Shown: positions 32,761 to 42,965 of the stretch, piece by piece
Layout: every line of letters begins with the position of its first letter
How positions within the stretch are numbered: the stretch's first letter is position 1
NCBI RefSeq assembly: GCF_000519265.1
Contig: NZ_KI912608.1
Coordinates: 447,665 to 511,664 of the forward strand
Source of the DNA: Desulfonatronum lacustre DSM 10312
GTDB taxonomy: Bacteria > Desulfobacterota > Desulfovibrionia > Desulfovibrionales > Desulfonatronaceae
Direction: 5' to 3'
DNA length: 64,000 nt
The notes under the pieces: generated by a model
What the model saw: the letters and a program-made list of their open reading frames with translations, nothing else
Told to the model about the DNA's origin: nothing
The model's database searches: none
Position numbers and translations under genes: made by a program

Positions 32761-34504
32761 AACCATCCCGCCGGAAGTCCTTCTCTCCGAGGGCGATGCG
32801 GGCGTCGGTCCTCAAGGGACGACCACGAACCGCGATGCCTTGCGTCGCCGGATCATCGGTCTGGGCGAGGGGTCCATCCATAAAAGCTATTACCCGCAGT
32901 TGCAGCAGCGCTTGCGGGAGCTGCATCGCTTCAAGACCCTGCTGGACGGCAGCAATGAAGGCATTTTTCTGATTCGGTTGCCAAATTCGCTCCAAACGGA
33001 TTCGCGCGAAACGGATTCCGGCGTGCCGGATGGCGACATGCCGGATGTCGACATGGTGGACGTGAACGAATCAGCCTGTGCCCAGCTCGGCTACTCCTGC
33101 CAGGAAATTCTGGAACTCTCATTTTTCGATCTTTTTCCAACCAAGGATCATCGTCGGCTGGAGTCGTTTCTCTCCACCATGGACCAATCCGAGCACGGGC
33201 GGTCCATTATCACGGAGTTCATTCGCTCCAATGGAGAATGTTTTCCCGTGGAAGTCTCCTCGCGGCTGGTCCGGTTCGATCTGGACCCTTACGCCGTGGT
33301 CGTGGCCCGGGACATCACCGAACGGTTGCGCATGGAGGAGGAACTGCAACGAGCCGGAAACCTGGAAGCCCTTGGGGTGCTGGCCGGAGGCATTGCGCAT
33401 GATTTCAATAATTTTTTGACGGCGATCATGAACCAGATTTCCTTGGCCAAGCTGCATTTGGATCAGGCGGATCATGTTCTGGAAAAGTTGACCTACGCGG
33501 AAAACGCCTGCTTGCAGGCCAAAGGATTGACCCAGCAACTGTTGACCTTTGCCAAGGGCGGGGAGCCCGTGCGCAAGATCACTTCCATGGCGAGTTTGGT
33601 CGGCGATGCCTTGCGATTGGTTCTGGCCGGAACCAACGTCAAACCCATGCTGACCATTCCCGATGATTTATGGCTGGTGGACATTGATTCGGGACAGATT
33701 TCGCAGGTTTTGAACAATCTCCTGATCAACGCGGTTCAGGCCATGCCCGAGGGCGGGATGTTGCGCGTGACCGTGCGCAACGTGATACACGCCAAGGGGG
33801 GGGGAGAATCGACGTTCGGAGAGCATTTGCCCCATGGCGACCATCTCTGCGTGACCATCCAGGATAGTGGCCCGGGAATTCCCGAAGAGACGTTGGCCAA
33901 AATTTTCGATCCCTACTTTACCACCAAGCCCCAGGGCAGTGGCCTCGGATTGGCCACTTCCTATTCGATCATCCGGAAGCACGGGGGAACACTCACCGTA
34001 CGGTCCAAGCAGGGACAGGGCGCGACGTTCATGTTTTGCCTGCCCGCCACGCGGTTCGAGACGGATTCGGCTCACAGCCAACCCAGTGAGCCTTTTCACT
34101 CCGCTGAGGTGGCCCATCATATTCTCTTCATGGACGATGACGACATGATTCGCGAATCCATGGGCGAGATTCTGGAGGACATCGGCTATACGGTGACGCT
34201 GGTCCGGGACGGACGAGAGGCCTTGGAGGCGCTGCATCAGGCGCGGGAGGACAACCAGGTGTTCGACGTGGCCATCATGGACCTGACCATTCCCGGCGGC
34301 ATGGGCGGAGCGGAGGCGGTCGGGCGGCTGAAGGCCGTGGATCCGCTGCTCAAAGCCGTGGTTTCCAGCGGCTACAGCACGGCTCCGGCCATGGCCCACT
34401 ATCGGGAATACGGTTTTGACGCCGTGGTGGCCAAGCCCTATACGGTGAACGAGTTGCGAAGCGTTTTGGCTCGATTGTTGAGTGGAGACGAGGAAGAAGG
34501 ATGA
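32741..34504 (+). CDS. Soluble PAS hybrid histidine kinase with C-terminal receiver
   Basis: 587 residues with no membrane helix. PAS domain at about 58-200 (LLDGSNEGIFLI, FVFPVEVSSR-like core), DHp with the phospho-acceptor in GGIAHDFNNFLTAIMNQ (about residue 220), an HATPase (NNLLINAVQAMPEGG N-box, DSGPGIPEE, GSGLGLATSYSIIRKHGG), and a receiver (MDDDDMIRESMGEILEDIGY; phospho-Asp in VAIMDLTIPGGMGG; lysine in VVAKPYT). It starts inside the alcohol dehydrogenase gene (20-base overlap) and its stop overlaps the next start (ATGA). Confidence 0.92.
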   Translation: MSETLNKTIPPEVLLSEGDAGVGPQGTTTNRDALRRRIIGLGEGSIHKSYYPQLQQRLRELHRFKTLLDGSNEGIFLIRLPNSLQTDSRETDSGVPDGDMPDVDMVDVNESACAQLGYSCQEILELSFFDLFPTKDHRRLESFLSTMDQSEHGRSIITEFIRSNGECFPVEVSSRLVRFDLDPYAVVVARDITERLRMEEELQRAGNLEALGVLAGGIAHDFNNFLTAIMNQISLAKLHLDQADHVLEKLTYAENACLQAKGLTQQLLTFAKGGEPVRKITSMASLVGDALRLVLAGTNVKPMLTIPDDLWLVDIDSGQISQVLNNLLINAVQAMPEGGMLRVTVRNVIHAKGGGESTFGEHLPHGDHLCVTIQDSGPGIPEETLAKIFDPYFTTKPQGSGLGLATSYSIIRKHGGTLTVRSKQGQGATFMFCLPATRFETDSAHSQPSEPFHSAEVAHHILFMDDDDMIRESMGEILEDIGYTVTLVRDGREALEALHQAREDNQVFDVAIMDLTIPGGMGGAEAVGRLKAVDPLLKAVVSSGYSTAPAMAHYREYGFDAVVAKPYTVNELRSVLARLLSGDEEEG

Positions 34505-35847
34505 ACGACCGAAAACTTTTTTTGAATCAATATGTGGTTCAGGAGTCGGCGAGCACGCACATGAAAGCAAGTTGGTTGTTGAAGTGGATCCAAGAGGCAG
34601 GGGGACTGTTTGCGCTTTTGCTTTTCGTACTGTTTTTGGGGATTCCGGCCCTGGCCTCCGATGATGAGCCGGAGCCGATCCGGGTGGGCATGTCCGGGGC
34701 GTTCAGCGGGCCGATTCGGGCTCTGGGCATCGAAGTGTACCGCGGGGCCATGGCGTATTTCGAGCATGTCAACCGCCGAGGAGGAATCAACGGTCGGCCC
34801 GTTACCTTTCTGGCTTACGACGATGCGTATGATCCGGCCTTGGCCCTGGAAAACGCGGTCCGGCTGTTGGAGCAGGACCGGGTGGACGCGTTGTTCAGCT
34901 TCGTGGGCACGCCCACCGTGACCCGCGTCCTGCCCCTGCTCAAGGTTTATGACGACAGAGACATTTCTCTATTCTTCCCGGTGACCGGAGCTGAACCTCA
35001 GCGCCAGCCGCCCTATGGCGGTTACGTCTTCAATTTGCGGGCTTCCTACGCTCAGGAAGTGGACGCTTTGGTCCGGGAATTCGTTCGGTTGGGAAAAACC
35101 CGGTTCGCGATCCTTTACCAGGCCGATTCCTATGGCCGCAGCGGTTGGGAGGGGCTGCGCAACGCCTTGCATCGGCACTCGCTCTCCATTGTGGAGGAGG
35201 CCACCTATTCCCGAGGGTTTCGGTTTGAACAAAGCATGGGCAAGCAGGTGGACATTTTGCGCGACGCGGACCCGGACGTGGTCATCAGCATCGCCTCCTA
35301 CGCCGCTGCCGCCGCCTTTATCCGCGAGGCTCGGGACCTGGACTGGGGCGTGCCCGTGGCCAACGTCTCCTTCGTGGCCAGCGAAAGCATGCTGGAGTTG
35401 CTGCTGGAGCAGGAGCGACGTACGGAGCGGAGCTATACCTGTAACCTGGTCAATTCGCAGGTGGTGCCCAGCTACGAGGACTATTCGCTGTGGGGGGTGA
35501 TGGAGTATCGATGGATCATGGATCAGTGCGTCTGTAAGCTGCCCGGGCAACTCGCCCCGGACCATTATGATCCCTTGCCCTACAGCTTCGCCAGCTTCGA
35601 GGGCATGCTCAACGCCAAGGTGTTCACGGAACTCGCGCGGAAAATTCCGTTGGGTGAGCTGGCCGCTGACGAGAATGGTGAGTTTGAAGCCGTCCCTCTG
35701 CTGATCAACCTGGGCATCGGCGCGCCGGTTTTTCTGGGTGCGGGACGTCGTCAGGGAATGGACGCCGTCTATTTCTCCACTGTCCGGGACGGTCGTTTCG
35801 TCCCGCTGCACGACTGGAAGCAATGGTCCGAGGAGGGGCGGCGATGA
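34501..35847 (+). CDS. Periplasmic ligand-binding protein (LivJ/AmiC-like type I fold)
   Basis: 448 residues with an unusually long N-terminus before the hydrophobic export segment ([20 protein letters not shown]); the true start may be the ATG at 34561. The mature protein has the branched-chain amino acid-binding protein pattern [40 protein letters not shown] and [20 protein letters not shown]. No ABC permease or ATPase is nearby; instead the gene is sandwiched between two sensor kinases with 4-base overlaps on both sides, so it probably delivers a ligand to the periplasmic domain of the next kinase, as TorT or LuxP do. Confidence 0.88.
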   Translation: MNDRKLFLNQYVVQESASTHMKASWLLKWIQEAGGLFALLLFVLFLGIPALASDDEPEPIRVGMSGAFSGPIRALGIEVYRGAMAYFEHVNRRGGINGRPVTFLAYDDAYDPALALENAVRLLEQDRVDALFSFVGTPTVTRVLPLLKVYDDRDISLFFPVTGAEPQRQPPYGGYVFNLRASYAQEVDALVREFVRLGKTRFAILYQADSYGRSGWEGLRNALHRHSLSIVEEATYSRGFRFEQSMGKQVDILRDADPDVVISIASYAAAAAFIREARDLDWGVPVANVSFVASESMLELLLEQERRTERSYTCNLVNSQVVPSYEDYSLWGVMEYRWIMDQCVCKLPGQLAPDHYDPLPYSFASFEGMLNAKVFTELARKIPLGELAADENGEFEAVPLLINLGIGAPVFLGAGRRQGMDAVYFSTVRDGRFVPLHDWKQWSEEGRR

Positions 35848-38800
35848 AATCTTCCAAGCTGTTTCGCAAGACGCTCCTGGCCATGATTATTATTTTCGGA
35901 GCCATGGCCACGGTCTCCTCCCTGTACTCCGGATGGACCCTGCACCGGCAGTTGATGCTTGAAAACGAAAGCAAGGGCGTGGCCATTGCCCGAAGTATCG
36001 CCAACTCCAGCACGGAGCTGCTTTTGAATCGGGACGCCGCCACTGTGCAGGCGGTGATCGATCAGTATCTGGAAATCAAAAACGTGGCCTACGTTTATGT
36101 CCAGGATCGCTCTGGGGACGTGATCTCCCATACGTTTACGCCCAGGGCGCCCGAGGAGTTGCTGCGCCTTCGCCCTTCCTCGGTCACTGATCGAATGCCC
36201 TACCATGAAATCGATCTGCAAAAGGTCAAGGTACCGGCCCTGGGCATGGTGTTGGACATCGCGCACCCCATCCTCGGCGGGCTGGCCGGGACCGTGCATG
36301 TGGGCATGGACCTGGACAGTATCAACTCCTTCATCTGGCGGGAAATTCTGTTCCAGCACGGGATGTTCATCTTTTTTTTCGTGGTGGGCATCGGCGTGGC
36401 CTTCATCCTGATGAACCGCATCTCCAGGCCTTTGACCCAACTCTCGGACTATGCCAAGCGCGTGGCTGATCATGAATTCGACGCCCCGCTGCATGTCAGT
36501 TCCAAGGATGAGATCGGGGACCTGGCCGGGACCATGCAACGGATGGCCCGGCATCTGGACGAAATGATCTCCGGACTGCACGGACGGATTCAGGCCGCCA
36601 CGCGGGAACTCCAGGACAACCTGATTTTTTTCAACGCCATCTACATGAACATGGCCAACGGCATGATGGTCTACGACTTGCGGGGCAATCTCCTGCAGTT
36701 CAATCCCGCGGCCCGGACCATGCTGGACTATTCCGAGCAGGAGTTCGCCACCAAAAGTATGGAGGACCTGTTCGGCGGCGATGTCGCGCGGCGGGTGTTC
36801 GAGGAAATGCGGCAATTTGCCGAGCGAACAGAGGCTTCCTCTGATCTCGCGGCGGGTCCTGACGAAAAGCGACGCTATCAGGTGCTGGTTCCGAACAAGG
36901 GCGGCAAAAAGCTGGATATCGAAATCGTGGCCACGATCCTGCGCCTCGGCAACGAGGCGTTCGTGATTCTACTGGTGCGCAACGTCACCTCGGCGAAGCG
37001 TGCGCAACGCGCCCTGAAGCATGCTCATCTGGTGCTTGACCGCCGGGTCAGGGATCGGACCGGCGAGCTTCACTCCGTGGTGGAGCAGCTCAGCCAGGAG
37101 GTGACGGAACGGATGAAGGCCGAGGAGGAGTTGCGCCGGGCCAGGGACGCAGCGGAGGCGGCCAACCGTGCCAAGAGCGAATTCGTGGCCAATATGAGCC
37201 ACGAAATCCGCACTCCGATGAACGGGGTGGTGGGCATGACCGAACTGTTGGCCCGTACCGACCTGAGCGATCAGCAGCGTCATTACACCATGACCGTCAA
37301 GAGATCCGCGGAGGCGTTACTGGGGATCATCAACGACATCCTGGACTTCTCCAAGCTGGAGGCCGGCAAGCTGAGCATTGAATCCATTTCATTCAACCTG
37401 CGGGTCATCGTCGAGGAAATGGCCCACCTGCTGGCGGCCCGGGCCGAGGAAAAGGGCCTGGAGCTGATCATCCGCTATCCCCCGTCGTGTCCGGACCGCT
37501 TCGTGGGCGATCCGGGTCGAATTCGTCAGGTGCTGACCAACTTGCTGGGCAACGCCATCAAGTTCACGGAGCGGGGGCATGTCTATCTGGGCGTGGACTG
37601 CCTGGATCTGGACCAGGGCCGCCACGAATTGCGGATCGCCGTGGAGGACACCGGAATCGGCATTTCCCAGGAGATGGTTGAACGGATATTCGAGTCCTTC
37701 ACCCAGGCGGATCAGTCCACGACCCGAGTCTATGGCGGTACCGGGCTGGGACTGTCCATCTCCCGTCAGATCGTGGAATTGATGGGCGGCAAAATTCAGG
37801 TCCAAAGTCGACTTGGGCAAGGCTCGACCTTTACGATGGTCCTGGAATTGCGCGGGGCCGAACAGGTCGAGATGGACATTCCCCAGGCCGTGGACATGGA
37901 GTCGTTGCGGGTGCTGGTGGTGGACGACAATCCGGTCAACTTGGAAATTTTGGAGGAATTGCTCCAAGGGTGGCGGATTCAGGCCGGCCTGGCCGACTCC
38001 GGAGCGCGGGCCCTTGAACTGCTGCGACAAGGAGTTTCCAACGGCACGCCCTATCAGATCGCGATTCTGGATTTTCACATGCCGGGAATGGACGGGGAGG
38101 AACTGGCTCGGAGGATCAAGGCTGATCCGGACCTGAACCCGACGAAACTCGTTCTGCTCAGCTCCATGGGCAAGCGAGGCGACGCCAAGCGGATGGAGCA
38201 CGTGGGCTTTGCCGCGTATCTGCTTAAGCCGGTGTTGCAGTCGCATCTCTATGATACGTTGACGCTGCTGGCCAGCCGGAAAGGTCGGGACCCGGGCGGC
38301 CTGATCACCCGGCACCGCATCGCCGAGGCCCGGGCGGCCCAAGAGGGACGAGAATCCGGTGGACGGGGCCTGGGGGGCAAAATCCTGCTGGTGGAGGACA
38401 ATCTGGTCAATCAGGAAGTCGCCAAAGGATTACTCAAGGAGATAGGGGCTTCCGTGGACGTAGTCGGTAATGGGCGCGAGGCCGTGGAGGCCGTGCGGGC
38501 CGCAAAGTACGACTTGGTGTTTATGGATTGTCAGATGCCGATCATGGACGGGTTCGAGGCCACCAGGCGCATTCGGGAAGGCGAGTCCGGCGGTCGGCGC
38601 ACGCCCATCGTGGCCATGACCGCCCACGCCATGGAAAAGGACCGGGAGAAATGTCTGGCCGCTGGAATGGATGATTATCTTTCCAAGCCGGTGAAGACCG
38701 GTGACTTAGTCCGTATCCTTGAAAAATATCCGCCTGACCGATCCGATGTGCGCGACACGGACGGGCCTTCACCGCTCGGAGATGCTCGTGGCGATAAAAG

Positions 38801-39401
38801 CGAGGAGGATCAGGACCACGGACATGGCGAGATCATCGACAGGGCCATGGCGCTGTTTATCAAGCATACCCCGGAAATTCTGGCCCAGCTTCTCGCGGCG
38901 GAGGGGAAACGGGATGTGGCCAATGCCCGGATGTGCGCGCATACCCTGAAGGGCAGCGCGGCCAACTTGCGTCTGGAGGACGTTCGCGGGGCGGCCGAAA
39001 ATCTGGAGACGGCCCTGGAGCATGAGGACTGGGCGCAAGTCAAGCCGCTGATCGCCGCGATCCAGGCGCGGGTGGAGGCGATGATCGCGACACGAGCGCC
39101 AAGCGTTCAAGAAGGTGATTTGGAAAAAGTCGACGAGGATCTGGCCGTGCGGGCTTTCGTTTTGGCCGTACGGGACGACCCGTCCGCGGCGACGCACTGG
39201 AATGATCTCCGCAAGGCCTTGAAGTCCAGAAACGTTCGGCGTATCGCGACCCTTGGCGAAGAGCTGACGGTAATGCTCGAAGCCGGGGGACTTCCGGAGG
39301 CCGCGGCCTGGCCTCGTTCCCTGCACGGTCACGCCCGGGACATGGACATGGCCGCCTTGCGCGACGCCTACGCGAAGCTGACTCGGATCGAGGAGTTGTG
39401 A
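35844..39401 (+). CDS. BarA/EvgS-like membrane hybrid kinase (HAMP-PAS-HisKA-HATPase-REC-REC-HPt)
   Basis: 1185 residues. Two membrane helices (about 8-28 and 172-192) bracket a periplasmic sensor of about 140 residues; then HAMP ([20 protein letters not shown]), PAS (about 258-385), DHp with [20 protein letters not shown] (450), an HATPase with [20 protein letters not shown] and [12 protein letters not shown], receiver 1 (phospho-Asp in [12 protein letters not shown], about 741), receiver 2 ([12 protein letters not shown], about 893) and an HPt domain ([14 protein letters not shown], about 1032). GAGGAGGGG precedes the ATG at 35844, which overlaps the binding-protein stop. It completes a four-step phosphorelay in one chain. 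The response regulator it feeds is probably one of the adjacent receivers. Confidence 0.93.
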   Translation: MKSSKLFRKTLLAMIIIFGAMATVSSLYSGWTLHRQLMLENESKGVAIARSIANSSTELLLNRDAATVQAVIDQYLEIKNVAYVYVQDRSGDVISHTFTPRAPEELLRLRPSSVTDRMPYHEIDLQKVKVPALGMVLDIAHPILGGLAGTVHVGMDLDSINSFIWREILFQHGMFIFFFVVGIGVAFILMNRISRPLTQLSDYAKRVADHEFDAPLHVSSKDEIGDLAGTMQRMARHLDEMISGLHGRIQAATRELQDNLIFFNAIYMNMANGMMVYDLRGNLLQFNPAARTMLDYSEQEFATKSMEDLFGGDVARRVFEEMRQFAERTEASSDLAAGPDEKRRYQVLVPNKGGKKLDIEIVATILRLGNEAFVILLVRNVTSAKRAQRALKHAHLVLDRRVRDRTGELHSVVEQLSQEVTERMKAEEELRRARDAAEAANRAKSEFVANMSHEIRTPMNGVVGMTELLARTDLSDQQRHYTMTVKRSAEALLGIINDILDFSKLEAGKLSIESISFNLRVIVEEMAHLLAARAEEKGLELIIRYPPSCPDRFVGDPGRIRQVLTNLLGNAIKFTERGHVYLGVDCLDLDQGRHELRIAVEDTGIGISQEMVERIFESFTQADQSTTRVYGGTGLGLSISRQIVELMGGKIQVQSRLGQGSTFTMVLELRGAEQVEMDIPQAVDMESLRVLVVDDNPVNLEILEELLQGWRIQAGLADSGARALELLRQGVSNGTPYQIAILDFHMPGMDGEELARRIKADPDLNPTKLVLLSSMGKRGDAKRMEHVGFAAYLLKPVLQSHLYDTLTLLASRKGRDPGGLITRHRIAEARAAQEGRESGGRGLGGKILLVEDNLVNQEVAKGLLKEIGASVDVVGNGREAVEAVRAAKYDLVFMDCQMPIMDGFEATRRIREGESGGRRTPIVAMTAHAMEKDREKCLAAGMDDYLSKPVKTGDLVRILEKYPPDRSDVRDTDGPSPLGDARGDKSEEDQDHGHGEIIDRAMALFIKHTPEILAQLLAAEGKRDVANARMCAHTLKGSAANLRLEDVRGAAENLETALEHEDWAQVKPLIAAIQARVEAMIATRAPSVQEGDLEKVDEDLAVRAFVLAVRDDPSAATHWNDLRKALKSRNVRRIATLGEELTVMLEAGGLPEAAAWPRSLHGHARDMDMAALRDAYAKLTRIEEL

Positions 39402-39406
39402 GCACC

Positions 39407-40372
39407 ATGAAGACGGTTTTGATTGCCGATGATTCACCGAGCAACCTGCATTTGTTGCACGATATCCTGACAAAATCCGGTTATGAGGTCTTGGTGGCGG
39501 AAAACGGAGAGGAAGTCCTGGAGATCACCGAAGAAGAGACTCCGGACATTTTTCTGCTGGACATCATGATGCCCGGCATGGACGGCCTGGAGCTGTGTTG
39601 CAGGATCAAATCCATGAGCCGCTTCACGGCCACGCCCATCGTCTTCATCACGGCCAAGAATTCCTCGGAGGACATTGTACGGGGTTTTGCCGCCGGAGCG
39701 GTGGATTATATTCCCAAGCCGTTCAACGAGGCGGAAATCCTGGCCCGGGTGCAGACCCACATCCGTCTGCACGACGTGTTGATGGAACTGGAGCGGTTGC
39801 GGCAACTGGCTCTGGACGCCAATCCCTTGACTCAGTTGCCGGGCAACAATTCCATCGTCAAGGCCATCTCCGAGGCCTTGAATGATCAGCGGCCCCTGAG
39901 CGTGGTCTACGTGGACATCGACAACTTCAAGGCCTTCAACGACAAATACGGGTTCGCTGCCGGTGATCAGGTCTTGCGTTTTACGGCGAACCGGATCGTC
40001 GCGGCGGTGGAAACGGCTTGCGGCAAGGGGCGGATGGTGGGTCACGTGGGCGGCGACGATTTCGTGTTCATTGCTCCCACGGACTGTACCCGGACCGCCG
40101 TGGATCGGCTGATCCGGGATTTCGACGAAGGGATTCGCTCCTTCTACTCTGGAGAAGACCTGGAGAAAGGCGAAATACGGGTCAAGGACCGCAACGGAAA
40201 TCTACGGTTTTTTCCATTGATGACCATCAGCCTGGGAGTGGTGGAAGTGGATAAAAAATCCTTCAGCCATCACTTGGAGGTCTCCGCCATGTGTGCGGAG
40301 GTCAAGAAAGTCGCCAAGAGCATTACGGGAAGTTCTTTTTTTATCAATCGCCGGAGCGCAGTCGGCGATTGA
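39407..40372 (+). CDS. Response-regulator diguanylate cyclase (REC-GGDEF)
   Basis: 321 residues. Receiver: VLIADDSPSNLHLLHDIL, phospho-Asp in IFLLDIMMPGMDG, lysine in YIPKPFN. GGDEF domain: ALDANPLTQLPGNNSI, VVYVDIDNFKAFNDKYGFAA with the metal aspartate, and the active loop as GGDDF, a substitution tolerated in active cyclases. The inhibitory RxxD site usually found five residues before the loop is absent. The ATG at 39407 has GAGGAG 11 bases upstream; a GTG at 39398 is too close to it. As the last gene of the sensory operon it is the natural output, making c-di-GMP on phosphorylation. Confidence 0.92.
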   Translation: MKTVLIADDSPSNLHLLHDILTKSGYEVLVAENGEEVLEITEEETPDIFLLDIMMPGMDGLELCCRIKSMSRFTATPIVFITAKNSSEDIVRGFAAGAVDYIPKPFNEAEILARVQTHIRLHDVLMELERLRQLALDANPLTQLPGNNSIVKAISEALNDQRPLSVVYVDIDNFKAFNDKYGFAAGDQVLRFTANRIVAAVETACGKGRMVGHVGGDDFVFIAPTDCTRTAVDRLIRDFDEGIRSFYSGEDLEKGEIRVKDRNGNLRFFPLMTISLGVVEVDKKSFSHHLEVSAMCAEVKKVAKSITGSSFFINRRSAVGD

Positions 40373-40375
40373 TAA
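40341..40375. other. Perfect 13-base-pair hairpin between convergent genes
   Basis: TTATCAATCGCCG (40341-40353) pairs perfectly with CGGCGATTGATAA (40363-40375) across a nine-base loop. It overlaps the last codons and stop of the diguanylate cyclase gene. There is no T-run downstream on either strand, so it is a transcript-end hairpin rather than a classical terminator. Confidence 0.75.
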
Positions 40376-40394
40376 GGGCGGCTGTCCCGGTCCG

Positions 40395-40790
40395 TCAGAG
40401 CGAAATACTGCCCAGGGCCGTGTCCAGGCCTTCCTTGCTCAACGGCTTGGTCAGATAGCAGGTGGCCATGCCGTGAAAAAAGGCTTGGCAGACATTTTTT
40501 TGGTCCTCAAGGCAGGAGACCATGATCACCTTGACTTCGCTTCCAGGGGGAACGCCGCGGTCTTTTTCCACCTTGCGGATGGCTTTCAGCGCCTCATGAC
40601 CGTCCATGACCGGCATCATGATGTCCATGAGAATCAAGGTGTACGGATCCTGGTCGTCCAGAGCCATGGCGAACGCCTGGACGGCTTCCTCACCGTTGGC
40701 GGCCATGTTGATGTGGGACGCCTTTTCGCGCATGAACGTCTGCATTACCACGCGATTCGCCAAGTCGTCATCGACGATAAGAACCTTCAT
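40395..40790 (-). CDS. Single-domain response regulator
   Basis: A 131-residue CheY-like receiver: KVLIVDDDLANRVVMQTF at the N-terminus, phospho-Asp in LILMDIMMPVMDGHEAL, lysine in CYLTKPLSKEG. AAGGAG precedes the ATG at 40788-40790. There is no output domain, so it probably relays phosphate or binds a partner. Convergent with the diguanylate cyclase; likely a client of the hybrid kinases upstream of it. Confidence 0.88.
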   Translation of the reverse strand: MKVLIVDDDLANRVVMQTFMREKASHINMAANGEEAVQAFAMALDDQDPYTLILMDIMMPVMDGHEALKAIRKVEKDRGVPPGSEVKVIMVSCLEDQKNVCQAFFHGMATCYLTKPLSKEGLDTALGSISL

Positions 40791-40890
40791 AAGCTTGCTC
40801 CTTTGCAAACTGGGGAAACGGCATGATCGGTTTAAAAACCTGGTTTGCTTCCCAAGGCCCGTGAAGTTGCCGTCTTATGCCATTTCTAAT

Positions 40891-41277
40891 TCAAAGCTTC
40901 TCTTTCGCGATATATTTGCGCAAAACCTGTTCCAACTGCTGATAGGTGGTGGGTTTGGCGAGATAGTCATTCATGCCGGAGGCCAGGAATTTTTCCTTGT
41001 CTCCCGGCATGGCATACGCCGTCAGGGCGATGATGGGTGTTTTGGGATTGTATCGGGAGCCGTCGTGGGCCCGGATGATCTCGGTGGCTTCCACTCCGTT
41101 CATGATCGGCAACTGGATATCCATCAGAATGCAGTCCACGGTTTCCTGTTCCAACACTTCCAGGGCCCGTCGTCCGTCTTCGGCCTCACGAACGGTGAAG
41201 CCGCCTTTTTCCAAGAGCTTTTTGAGCGCGAATCTGTTGAGTTGGTCGTCCTCAACCACGAGAATTCGTGCGGACAT
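40891..41277 (-). CDS. Single-domain response regulator
   Basis: A 128-residue receiver: RILVVEDDQLNRFALKKLLE, phospho-Asp in CILMDIQLPIMNGVEA, threonine in IIALTAYAMPGDKEKFLASG and lysine in DYLAKPTTYQQL. It resembles the receivers fused to BarA-like kinases (the same ALTAYAM and GMNDYLAKP patterns), so it may be a detached receiver for the same relay. Transcribed just ahead of the 131-residue regulator with a 100-base gap. Confidence 0.88.
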   Translation of the reverse strand: MSARILVVEDDQLNRFALKKLLEKGGFTVREAEDGRRALEVLEQETVDCILMDIQLPIMNGVEATEIIRAHDGSRYNPKTPIIALTAYAMPGDKEKFLASGMNDYLAKPTTYQQLEQVLRKYIAKEKL

Positions 41278-41569
41278 GATTCTCTACCCTGGTTATTTCT
41301 TGCTCCGTCCAAGGCTTGTCCACCGGACGGAGGTAGGCTAGTTTTTTCAGTAGAGCGCCTTGCTCTGGTTCCCATCGGGCCTTTGCGGGCGTTGGACCGT
41401 TTCTTGCTTGATAACTTGCCAGATAAATGCAGGAGTCGCAAAAAATTTAGTTTAAAACGACTTCACGGCTTCATAAAGGTAATCGCCATAAAACGCAAAC
41501 CTGAGCCACGAGAAGCCGTCCAGGCAACACTCTTTCCGTCGACCGATTGATAATCGTACCCGTCTCACC

Positions 41570-42256
41570 ATGAACGCATCTTACGATGACCGAAACGAAG
41601 CGCATTCGCCCCTGCTTGTGCGCGACCAGCGACTGATCACCTCCTGCGCTCTGGACATCATCTCAGCGGTGGAGCGGACTCGGGGAATGCCCTTGCAGCC
41701 GCGGGACCGGATGGCTCTGAAGCTGTTGACGCCCAGAAATTCGGCTCTGTTGGTTCGGGAAAAGCAGCGACATTTGGGCTGTCGTCAGGTCAGTTTCGAC
41801 ATTAAGACCGACGACCTCGGCCTGGGCTCCTACCAGCTTGTTCCTTCCGGGGTTCATGTTTTGAATCACGAGGGCGTCTGGTGGAGCGACAAGTATGGGG
41901 TCGGGCGGTTTCTCTGGAATCTCTATGTCGGCGAGAATCCTCAGGCCGGGATGATGCGGGTTCTGGAACGTTTGTTCAAGTTCAAGATTTCCGGAGTGTT
42001 CGGCCCTCGGGCAAATTTTTCGGTCCGGGAAAAGACGGGAACCATTGAGGGCGATGTCCGCCCCGACCTGCGGCTGTACATCCACCGCCGCGAAGGAAGC
42101 GTGGAGACGTCCTTGCGGAAGCTGATCAAGGCCCGGGCCATTTTCCGTCCTAAAGACCTGGGGCTCCAGCTCGACGGCAATGAGAACGGCCGAATTGCCC
42201 TCCTGTTCGGCAAGTTCAAACGCTACGCCGTCAGCTTCACCATGCAGAAAATCTAG
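41570..42256 (+). CDS. Conserved-looking hypothetical protein
   Basis: 228 residues, soluble, no signal or membrane helix. I do not recognise the family. Composition and codon use match the neighbours, so it is probably a real gene. Notable segments are VRDQRLITSCALDIISAVER, GVWWSDKYGVGRFLWNLYVG and FGKFKRYAVSFTMQKI. The preceding 292 bases hold no other gene. It ends 80 bases before the ModE-like regulator on the same strand. Confidence 0.65.
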   Translation: MNASYDDRNEAHSPLLVRDQRLITSCALDIISAVERTRGMPLQPRDRMALKLLTPRNSALLVREKQRHLGCRQVSFDIKTDDLGLGSYQLVPSGVHVLNHEGVWWSDKYGVGRFLWNLYVGENPQAGMMRVLERLFKFKISGVFGPRANFSVREKTGTIEGDVRPDLRLYIHRREGSVETSLRKLIKARAIFRPKDLGLQLDGNENGRIALLFGKFKRYAVSFTMQKI

Positions 42257-42336
42257 AACGCACGGCGACCGAAGGTCTGTCCGGGTCAAGAAACCGTCGC
42301 TTGATGTTATGTTTGTATTAGCATATGGAAGTGCCC

Positions 42337-42777
42337 ATGCAAAAAAATACATCTCCGTCCATGCGCCTGCACCTCTGGCTGGAAAACGACCGGGGCGCGT
42401 TGATCGGCCTGGGCCGGGCCATGCTCCTGGTCAGGATCAGGGAATGCGGTTCGTTGCGCCGGGCCGCGGAGAAGCTGGGTATTTCCTACCGGGCGGCCTG
42501 GGGCAAGATTCGGCAGGCTCAGGAGTATCTGGGAGAGGATCTGGTCCGCAAGGAGGGCAAGGGCTATGTGCTCACCGACTTCGGCGAGCACTTGGCCGAC
42601 GGCTTTTTGAAGTGGCACGACGCAGTGGAGCGCTGCGCCCTGGCCTTGGCCCAAGAGCATTTTCCCTGGCCGGTGCTGCCGTATCGTTCTTCGCCCGGCT
42701 CGCCCACACCACCTGCTTTCGGCTCTGTTTCGACACCAACAGATTCCGCTGATGATACGGATTTGCATTCAATATGA
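42337..42777 (+). CDS. ModE-type winged-helix transcriptional regulator (N-terminal domain only)
   Basis: 146 residues containing the ModE/LysR-like winged helix: GRAMLLVRIRECGSLRRAAE, KLGISYRAAWGKIRQAQEYL, then VRKEGKGYVLTDFGEHLADG. There is no molybdate-binding TOBE domain, so it is a MopB/ModE-N type single-domain regulator. The C-terminus is Pro/Ser-rich and probably disordered. The ATG at 42337 has GGAAG upstream; a second ATG 12 bases earlier lacks a ribosome site. It precedes a molybdenum-cofactor-type fusion gene, a fitting target. Confidence 0.82.
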   Translation: MQKNTSPSMRLHLWLENDRGALIGLGRAMLLVRIRECGSLRRAAEKLGISYRAAWGKIRQAQEYLGEDLVRKEGKGYVLTDFGEHLADGFLKWHDAVERCALALAQEHFPWPVLPYRSSPGSPTPPAFGSVSTPTDSADDTDLHSI

Positions 42778-42800
42778 CACGCGAAGACACCGCCATGTTC

Positions 42801-42898
42801 CAAATCGAATCGTGATCGAAATCGTTCTTGAACAAACATATTGCAATACTTCGTGATAACGAGTTTTTTCGATTTCGATTTCGATTTCGATTTCGATC
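42801..42898. repeat. Family B hexamer hairpin element, copy B2
   Basis: ATCGAA/ATCGTG hexamers at 42804-42824 face a run of five CGATTT hexamers at 42869-42896, forming a long hairpin. The left arm continues into TTCTTGAACAAAC, which is shared exactly with copy B4 at 57221. It lies in the 188-base spacer before the FmdE fusion gene. Confidence 0.8.
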
Positions 42899-42965
42899 CG
42901 GACTCTAATGCCTCGTTGACCTGAGCAATATCTTTATTGAAAGCAAGATGGAATAAGGAGCATCC

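Noticed and set aside
42869-42898. Hexamer CGATTT run as a coding repeat or CRISPR.
   Set aside because: No reading frame with a start or ribosome site, a six-base period is too short for CRISPR, and a facing complementary arm explains it as a hairpin.
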